A stretch of DNA of 64,000 nt from Bhargavaea ginsengi (GTDB lineage: Bacteria; Bacillota; Bacilli; Bacillales_A; Planococcaceae), in assembly GCF_900109165.1 (NCBI RefSeq), contig NZ_FNZF01000001.1, positions 921,376 through 985,375 on the forward strand, written 5' to 3'. Made by a program: the position numbers and the translations under genes. Within the stretch, counting starts at the first letter, position 1. Every line of letters starts with the position of its first letter. Shown piece after piece: positions 59,382-64,000 of this stretch. Below the pieces are notes generated by a model. That model was not told the origin of the DNA. It made no database searches and worked only from the letters and a program-made list of their open reading frames with translations.

Positions 59382-59453
59382 GATCGACTTGCCGGTCCGA
59401 GTGAAAATCAGCCTCCGGACCTAGACGGAAATCAACATCCGGTCCGTTCGGAA
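59382..59453. repeat. Three 24-nt direct repeats upstream of the lia promoter
   Basis: AATC followed 9-10 bases later by CCGG(T/A)CC recurs at 59382, 59406 and 59430. The period is 24 nt, not 21, and the repeats lie upstream of a promoter rather than after a stop codon. They look like regulator binding sites. Confidence 0.6.
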
Positions 59454-59475
59454 AAACCCTGTCCCCGACTACAAT
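59447..59475 (+). promoter_or_regulatory. Possible promoter of the lia operon
   Basis: TACAAT (59470-59475) lies 17 bp after TTCGGA (59447-59452), a poor -35, which suits an activated promoter. The 24-nt repeats end at the -35. Confidence 0.5.
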
Positions 59476-59504
59476 AAGGTTAACAACGAAAGGAGGCGGA
59501 AACC

Positions 59505-59849
59505 TTGAAGAAATTTCTTCTCATCACCATCGGAATCGTCGCAGGGATCACCGTCCTTGCCAACCTCGGCGCGATCATCGGTCTCGCCATCTCAGCCGCC
59601 ATCATGTATGCCGGCTACCACTACTACAAGCGGAGCACTTCCGACTTCGCACGCTTTTGCTGGGCAGCGGTCGGCATCATCGGCCTTCTGACAGCCATCG
59701 GCAACATCCCGGCATTCATCGGCCTGCTCGCAATTGCAGCTCTCTGGTATGTGTACCAGAAGTGGAATGCCCGTGAAGCCGTCCTGTTCGAAAAAGACGG
59801 CGACCCGTTCGCCAATTTCGAACGCGAATGGAAGAACATCACGAAATAA
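59505..59849 (+). CDS. LiaI-like small membrane protein
   Basis: A 114-aa protein with three to four hydrophobic segments (FLLITIGIVAGITVLANLGA onward) and a charged C-terminal tail (EKDGDPFANFEREWKNITK). Position directly before a PspA/LiaH gene and the liaFSR genes makes it the LiaI counterpart, the membrane anchor for LiaH. The TTG start follows AAAGGAGGCGG. Sequence similarity to classic LiaI is not evident to me, so the name rests on context. Confidence 0.7.
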   Translation: MKKFLLITIGIVAGITVLANLGAIIGLAISAAIMYAGYHYYKRSTSDFARFCWAAVGIIGLLTAIGNIPAFIGLLAIAALWYVYQKWNAREAVLFEKDGDPFANFEREWKNITK

Positions 59850-59873
59850 GTTCCCAACAAGGAGGAAAACGTT

Positions 59874-60524
59874 ATGAACTCACTGTTCAACCGCATCAAA
59901 TACTCAGTCCAGGCCGATCTTCATGAGGTGCTGGACAAAAAGGAAGAAAAGAACCCCGTCTCCCTTCTGAATGAATATCTCCGCCAGGCGGAAAAGCAGA
60001 CCGAAGCAACAGGCCGGCTGCTTGACCGTCAGGCAAAACTGAAGGAAGAGCTTGAGAAAGAGCGGAAAGAAGCGGCAACCATGCTTGAGAAGCGCCGCAA
60101 CCAGCTTGGGATTGCCGAGAAAGCGGGCGTTGAAGACTTGGTCGCCTTCGCCCAGGACGAAATCCGCGCCTATGGCAACCGCGTCGACGAACTCGACCGC
60201 ACGCTTGCCGAAACGGATGCCGAACTGATCGGCCTTGAGCGCAAGTATGAAGAGATGAAGCACAAGATCAAGGACATGAAAGTGCGCCAGCTCCAGCTGA
60301 TGGGCAAGGAAAACGTGACGCGTGCCCACCGCCGCATGGACCGCGTTATCCAGGATGAAAGCAGCGGGATGGCACCTTACACTGAGATGAAGGCGTATGT
60401 CGAGCAGCTCGGCGACAAGATCGAGAAAGAACACAGCCATGACACGATGGAGCGCCGGCTGGACGCGCTTGCGATCATCGAACAGGCAGAAAACACAGGA
60501 AAAGCCGACAAAGAAACGGTCTGA
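59874..60524 (+). CDS. liaH: PspA/IM30-family protein (LiaH)
   Basis: A 216-aa, almost wholly helical, coiled-coil protein of the phage-shock family (LFNRIKYSVQADLHEVLDKK at the start, long Glu/Lys/Arg-rich helices after it). It should form large rings that protect the membrane under envelope stress. It begins 24 nt after the LiaI-like gene, behind AAGGAGG. A strong terminator after it (60557-60581) sets it and the LiaI-like gene apart from liaFSR. Confidence 0.9.
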   Translation: MNSLFNRIKYSVQADLHEVLDKKEEKNPVSLLNEYLRQAEKQTEATGRLLDRQAKLKEELEKERKEAATMLEKRRNQLGIAEKAGVEDLVAFAQDEIRAYGNRVDELDRTLAETDAELIGLERKYEEMKHKIKDMKVRQLQLMGKENVTRAHRRMDRVIQDESSGMAPYTEMKAYVEQLGDKIEKEHSHDTMERRLDALAIIEQAENTGKADKETV

Positions 60525-60556
60525 CAGGGACATTAGCGCCTGGATTTTGTAAGATA

Positions 60557-60581
60557 GGAAGGGGGACCTCCCCCTTCTTTT
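60557..60581 (+). terminator. Terminator between liaH and liaF
   Basis: GAAGGGGG-ACCT-CCCCCTTC followed by TTTT. It should make the first two genes much more abundant than liaFSR on induction, as known for the B. subtilis lia operon. Confidence 0.85.
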
Positions 60582-60642
60582 GTGCATTACGCGGATATAC
60601 ATGTCCGCTTTAACTAAAACCACCCGAAAGGAGGAACCCGCC

Positions 60643-61341
60643 ATGCATCCATCGGCCGACCAGCTCCGGTTTATCGTGATCAGCTTCGTGCTGCTCGTGT
60701 TCATTGAAGCCGCCTTTTTCAGAGACGGCAACATCATCTTTGTCATTCTCGGCGGATGGCTGGCGTATTATGGCTTCCGCCACCGCAATAAATGGATCCT
60801 CTGGACGGGTTTATTCTTCCTCGGGATTGCGATCCTCTCCCTCTGGAGCCTCCGGCTGCTCATTCTCGCCGTGCTCGCCTACATTTTCATCAGCCTGTGG
60901 AAAGGCGTACCGGCAGAGGAGATCACCCGGCCGCTCCGGGATGCCAGAAAAGAAACTCCGAACGGCATCCTGAAAAACCGGCTGTTTTCCGTACAATCGA
61001 CGCCGTTCAGCTCCTACGAGTGGGAAGATGTCCACATCCAGGGGATTTTCGGCGACATCCATGTTGACGTGACAGAAACCGTGCTTCCGAAAGGGACGTC
61101 GTTCATCTCGATCCGGCAGGGCATCGGCAAGGTAAAGATCGACGTGCCGTATGAAATTCCCGTACGCGTCCACTACACCTCACTTCTCGGCGACTCCCGG
61201 CTGTTCGGCCGCCACCAGAACCGTATTTTCAATGAACAGCTCCATATGCAAGACGGCTACGGGACGGAAGAGCGCCCGGCTGCGGAGCTGATCATCACAG
61301 TCTCCTCCTGGCTCGGGGACTTGGAGGTGTCGCGCAAATGA
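60643..61341 (+). CDS. liaF: LiaF-like membrane protein
   Basis: A 232-aa protein with four N-terminal membrane helices (about 5-110) and a C-terminal beta-rich DUF2154-type domain (about 120-230; DVHIQGIFGDIHVDVTETVLP and ELIITVSSWLGDLEVSR). It acts as a negative modulator of the LiaS kinase. The start at 60643 follows AAAGGAGG; an upstream open frame lacks a good site. Its last four bases overlap the kinase gene. Confidence 0.88.
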   Translation: MHPSADQLRFIVISFVLLVFIEAAFFRDGNIIFVILGGWLAYYGFRHRNKWILWTGLFFLGIAILSLWSLRLLILAVLAYIFISLWKGVPAEEITRPLRDARKETPNGILKNRLFSVQSTPFSSYEWEDVHIQGIFGDIHVDVTETVLPKGTSFISIRQGIGKVKIDVPYEIPVRVHYTSLLGDSRLFGRHQNRIFNEQLHMQDGYGTEERPAAELIITVSSWLGDLEVSRK

Positions 61342-62456
61342 GGCACCTGATCACACGCGCCGTCACCCTTTCCACTCTGTTCCTCGCCATCTCGGCGGGG
61401 ATTGTGTTCTTGCTTCTCGGCATGCCGGATGACGACTGGTGGTTCCTGATCGAAGAGGAGCAATACGGCCTCCCGGCTGCGGTCTGGATCGTTGCGGGCT
61501 CCATTGCGGCCGGATGGATGCTCGCCTTCTGGGCGTCCGGGATCATCCGCACGAACATCCGCGCCGTCGAACAGCGACTGTATGGCCTGCTCGAGACGGC
61601 ACCCGGCAAAAAGCAGCGTAAACTCCCGGGTCCCACCGAGCGGGCAGTCGGTGAAGTGGAGGAACTTCTCACAACACAACGCGAACGTCTGAAGGAGATT
61701 TCCGACAAGCGGGCGGAAAACCAGGAGCAGATGGTCCAGGAACGGCTCGTGCAGGAGCGTCAGCGGCTTGCCCGCGAGCTGCACGATTCCGTCTCCCAGC
61801 AGCTTTTCGCCGCCTCGATGCTCCTGTCCGCGATGGCGGAACGGGAACGCGCAGAGACCGGCGCCCCCTCGCGCACGCTCGAACAGGTCGAAAAAACCGT
61901 TCAGCAGGCACAGCTCGAGATGCGGGCGCTGCTCCTCCATCTGCGCCCCGCACCGCTCAACAACAAGACACTTTCGGAAGGGCTCCGCGGCCTCCTTCAC
62001 GAATTGGATGAAAAGGTCCACTTTACGATCCGCGGGCGCATAGAGGACGTTCCGCTGTCCAAGGGAGCCGAAGACCATCTGTTCCGGATCGCCCAGGAAA
62101 CACTGTCGAACACGCTGCGCCACGCAAAAGCGACCGAACTCGATGTGCTGTTCGTCGAGCGGGACGGACTAGCGATTTTCCGCGTTCAGGATAACGGCAT
62201 CGGGTTCCGGGACGGCGACGGCAAAAGCGGCTCCTACGGCCTGCGCAATGTGCGCGAACGCGCCATTGAAATCGGAGGCACATGCAAGATCGTCTCAGTG
62301 CCCTCGCAGGGAACGATTGTCGAAGTGAAGCTTCCGGTGACCCGCCCCGAAGAAGACGGCCAGCCGGAAAAAGAAGCGGACACCGCTCCGATTCCACTAA
62401 AGGAAATCGAGCCGGAGGCCGCAACACCATCTGAAGAAACGGAGGAATCGAGATGA
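61338..62456 (+). CDS. liaS: LiaS-like sensor histidine kinase
   Basis: A 372-aa NarL-group kinase with two membrane helices (about 8-28 and 48-68) around a short loop, a HAMP-like coil, the HisKA_3 motif RLARELHDSVSQQLFAASML and ATPase boxes RIAQETLSNTLRHAKA, DNGIGFRDGD and GSYGLRNVRERA. It has an acidic, Pro/Glu-rich tail of about 35 residues (PEEDGQPEKE onward) not usual in LiaS. It overlaps liaF and liaR by 4 nt each. Confidence 0.9.
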   Translation: MRHLITRAVTLSTLFLAISAGIVFLLLGMPDDDWWFLIEEEQYGLPAAVWIVAGSIAAGWMLAFWASGIIRTNIRAVEQRLYGLLETAPGKKQRKLPGPTERAVGEVEELLTTQRERLKEISDKRAENQEQMVQERLVQERQRLARELHDSVSQQLFAASMLLSAMAERERAETGAPSRTLEQVEKTVQQAQLEMRALLLHLRPAPLNNKTLSEGLRGLLHELDEKVHFTIRGRIEDVPLSKGAEDHLFRIAQETLSNTLRHAKATELDVLFVERDGLAIFRVQDNGIGFRDGDGKSGSYGLRNVRERAIEIGGTCKIVSVPSQGTIVEVKLPVTRPEEDGQPEKEADTAPIPLKEIEPEAATPSEETEESR

Positions 62457-63082
62457 TCCGTGTACTGCTCGCGGATGACCATGAAATGGTGCGAATCGGC
62501 GTATCTGCCTACCTTCAGGTGCAGCCGGACATGGAAGTGGTCGGCGAGGCCTCGAACGGGCGCGAGGCGGCCGACCTCGCACTCCAGTTGCGGCCGGACA
62601 TCATCCTGATGGACATGGTCATGCCGGAGATGAACGGCGCAGAGGCGACGGCCGCCATCATTAAGGAATGGCCTGAGGCGAAGATTATGGTCGTCACAAG
62701 CTTTCTCGACGATGACAAGGTCTACCCGGCACTTGAGGCCGGCGCGTCCAGCTACATCCTGAAGACGTCGAAGGCGTCGCGCATCGCAGATGCCATCCGC
62801 GACACGCTTGGCGGCCGGACGGTGCTCGAGCCCGAAGTGACGACGAAGATGATGCAGCGCATGCGCGGCACGGAGCGCGCGCCGCATGACGAACTGACCG
62901 CTCGGGAGATGGAAATCCTCCTGCTGATCGCGAAGGGCAAGACGAACCAGGACATCTCAGACGAACTCTTTATCGCCCTCAAGACCGTCAAGACGCATGT
63001 CTCGAACATCCTCTCAAAGCTCGGCGTCGACGACCGCACACAGGCCGCGGTCTACGCCTACCAGAACGGCCTCGCAGAATAA
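62453..63082 (+). CDS. liaR: LiaR-like NarL-family response regulator
   Basis: A 209-aa regulator: receiver domain with LADDHEMVR and phospho-Asp in IILMDMVMPEMNG, then a LuxR-type HTH (LTAREMEILLLIAKGKTNQDIS and VKTHVSNILSKLGVDDRTQA). It completes the liaFSR unit. Likely targets are the liaI-like promoter region with its 24-nt repeats. Confidence 0.92.
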   Translation: MIRVLLADDHEMVRIGVSAYLQVQPDMEVVGEASNGREAADLALQLRPDIILMDMVMPEMNGAEATAAIIKEWPEAKIMVVTSFLDDDKVYPALEAGASSYILKTSKASRIADAIRDTLGGRTVLEPEVTTKMMQRMRGTERAPHDELTAREMEILLLIAKGKTNQDISDELFIALKTVKTHVSNILSKLGVDDRTQAAVYAYQNGLAE

Positions 63083-63130
63083 GAAAATCCGCGGACGTCT
63101 TTGCCGGCCGCGGAAAGCAGGTGCATGTGA

Positions 63131-63328
63131 TTGAACAACAACAACCAGAATTCCGCATTCATCCCGGTGGCGGTCATCTTGCTGATCGCCGTCATCCTGT
63201 TTCTCAATATCGTCCTCCCCGCGCTTCCGTTCCGGTGGATGATGGTCATCATCATCGCGGTCATCGGCATCGCCGGCGCGCTCGTGATTTTCTGGATACG
63301 GCGGAGAGGCGGCGGGCGCAGAGAGTGA
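63131..63328 (+). CDS. 65-aa membrane protein after liaR
   Basis: An Asn-rich N-terminus (NNNNQNS), two hydrophobic helices (about 10-32 and 36-55) and a very basic tail (RRRGGGRRE). The TTG start follows AGGTG. It lies 48 nt after liaR and may be the last gene of the operon. No family is recognised. Its TGA is the first unit of the 21-nt array that follows. Confidence 0.6.
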   Translation: MNNNNQNSAFIPVAVILLIAVILFLNIVLPALPFRWMMVIIIAVIGIAGALVIFWIRRRGGGRRE

Positions 63329-63493
63329 GTGGCGGGATTCGCGGCTTGAGTGTCGCGAATGGGCGTGCGAGTGTCGGGATTCGCAGTTTGAGTGTCGCGA
63401 TTGTCACGCTGAGTGTCGCGATTCGCTGCACGAATGTCTCGAAACTCTTCATGAATGTCTCGGTCCCCTCCACGTATGTCCCGAAACTCTCCC
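63326..63493 (+). repeat. 21-nt array, core TGAGTGTCGCGATT (eight units), starting at a stop codon
   Basis: Units begin at 63326, 63347, 63368, 63389, 63410, 63431, 63452 and 63473, all 21 nt apart. The first TGA (63326-63328) is the stop codon of the 65-aa gene. Four further units also carry an in-frame TGA, and the others CGA or CGT. The last three units drift to GAATGTCTCGAAAC. A terminator follows. Confidence 0.95.
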
Positions 63494-63508
63494 CCCGCTG
63501 CATAACAA

Positions 63509-63540
63509 AAGCCGCTCCCCTGCCGGAAGCGGCTTTTTTT
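63509..63540. terminator. Bidirectional terminator, lia operon and DinB-like gene
   Basis: AAGCCGCT and AGCGGCTT arms with TTTTTTT on the plus strand and TTTT on the minus strand. Confidence 0.85.
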
Positions 63541-63549
63541 CGTATTCAA

Positions 63550-64000
63550 TTATGCTTTCGACAAATGTACCATGGCGTTCAGGATGCCGCCGTGTACGCC
63601 TTCGTGCCAGACGGAAAACTGCAGGAGTTTTTCCCCTGTGTCCATATTGTGCCCGGCAATCTCAAGCGGGTGGCCGAGCTGGCCCTCAAGCTGGCCGTCA
63701 AGCGCTGCTGCGATGCGGTCTGTCTGTCCCTTTAGCGCGCTCAGAATCTCTTCGTTAGACGGGACGCCTTCGCCCCATCCTTCCGGGCTGGTCCCTGTGT
63801 TGAACAGGCCGACCCATTCCGGATGGACGATCTCAAAGTCCGGATTGATCATCTTCGTGAAGTTCTCGAGTGAGACGAAGATGTGGCCCGCGTTCCAGCG
63901 GACGTTGTTGCTGAAGCCCGGGTGAAGCTTGTCCCAGTCTGCCCCTTCCAGTTGTTTAAGCTGGCCGAGTGTATAGCCTCGCGCGAATTTCATCTGTTTA
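63550..64000 (-). CDS. DinB-like protein (cut by the right edge)
   Basis: At least 147 residues of a four-helix DinB/YfiT-like protein. Metal-ligand His residues are plausible in RWNAGHIFVSLENF and FSVWHEGVHGGILNAM. An ATG at 63993 exists, but the frame stays open to the window end (KQ before MKFARGYTLGQL) and no ribosome binding site is seen, so the true start is probably outside. DinB-fold proteins act in thiol-dependent transfer or stress responses; the role here is unknown. Confidence 0.75.
   Translation of the reverse strand, partial: KQMKFARGYTLGQLKQLEGADWDKLHPGFSNNVRWNAGHIFVSLENFTKMINPDFEIVHPEWVGLFNTGTSPEGWGEGVPSNEEILSALKGQTDRIAAALDGQLEGQLGHPLEIAGHNMDTGEKLLQFSVWHEGVHGGILNAMVHLSKA

Noticed and set aside
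58290-59477. Long plus-strand open frame opposite the thiolase gene
   Set aside because: Antisense shadow; it runs on through the divergent promoter region without a start signal.

Overview
The window reads as chromosomal DNA of a Gram-positive, moderately GC-rich member of the Bacillales. The evidence is the gene content: BceAB/BceRS-type and Lia-type cell-envelope stress systems, a YyaC-type protein, RocB, paired SMR exporters behind a guanidine-I riboswitch, a CcpA-like cre site and putative sigma-B promoters. Ribosome binding sites are strong (AAAGGAGG-like) and TTG/GTG starts are frequent. A Planococcaceae-type genome (for example Bhargavaea-like) would fit, but this is inference and no species is claimed. 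No rRNA, tRNA, CRISPR array, intact IS element or prophage is visible.

Layout. 0-1.3 kb: end of a membrane-protein gene, a 29-aa peptide and a 2-hydroxyacid dehydrogenase. 1.3-2 kb: a stand-alone regulator derived from an IS3 transposase. 2-6.4 kb: a class I ribonucleotide reductase operon (R1, flavodoxin, R2) behind two NrdR boxes and a cobalamin riboswitch. 6.4-7.3 kb: an SMR exporter pair behind a guanidine-I riboswitch. 7.4-11.7 kb: LLM flavin monooxygenase and BceAB-type ABC transporter. 12-14.5 kb: VOC protein, a 0.5-kb islet bounded by 34-bp direct repeats, TusA and a YeeE-type sulfur transporter. 14.6-24 kb: an argininosuccinate-lyase-family enzyme, a three-gene ABC importer, a ROK regulator and a secreted PIG-L deacetylase; near-identical 25-bp operators lie before the ROK and PIG-L genes. 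24-26 kb: AbrB-family membrane protein and YyaC. 26-28 kb: BceRS-type two-component system and two tandem small-RNA candidates. 28.3-32.9 kb: three PepSY proteins, a DUF6176-like protein and a YkoGH-type two-component system, with a shared motif before each PepSY gene. 33-35.4 kb: MBL hydrolase, PhnA and a frameshifted NERD gene. 35.6-41.5 kb: an arginine/guanidino-compound operon with a divergent IclR regulator. 41.6-45.7 kb: AbgT transporter and two secreted M14 peptidases. 46-50 kb: intact NERD paralogue, UppP, DedA and a DUF4139 protein. 50-53 kb: M20 amidohydrolase and YfcC transporter. 53-59.3 kb: acyl-CoA ligase, CoA-transferase, acyl-CoA dehydrogenase, SDR and thiolase. 59.5-63.3 kb: the lia operon. 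The right edge holds a partial DinB-like gene.

The strongest unexplained signal is a set of short repeat arrays just after stop codons, at ten or eleven places. Each array has its own core sequence, but nearly all keep a unit length of exactly 21 nt. In two cases the first repeated unit contains the gene's own stop codon, so TGA recurs in frame every seven codons. One core (TAATCTTCAAACTC) is reused at four loci, always reading in the same direction as the gene before it. I know of no named element that matches. The second-best signal is a pair of tandem small-RNA genes with sigma-B-like promoters, an identical 39-nt core that presents a C-rich loop, and individual terminators.

Many of these genes serve envelope homeostasis: Bce transport and sensing, Lia, PepSY proteins, and UppP plus DedA for undecaprenyl-phosphate recycling. 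Much of the rest is uptake and breakdown of nitrogen or carbon sources: guanidino compounds, acyl chains, peptides, and an unknown substrate of the PIG-L/ROK/ABC locus.
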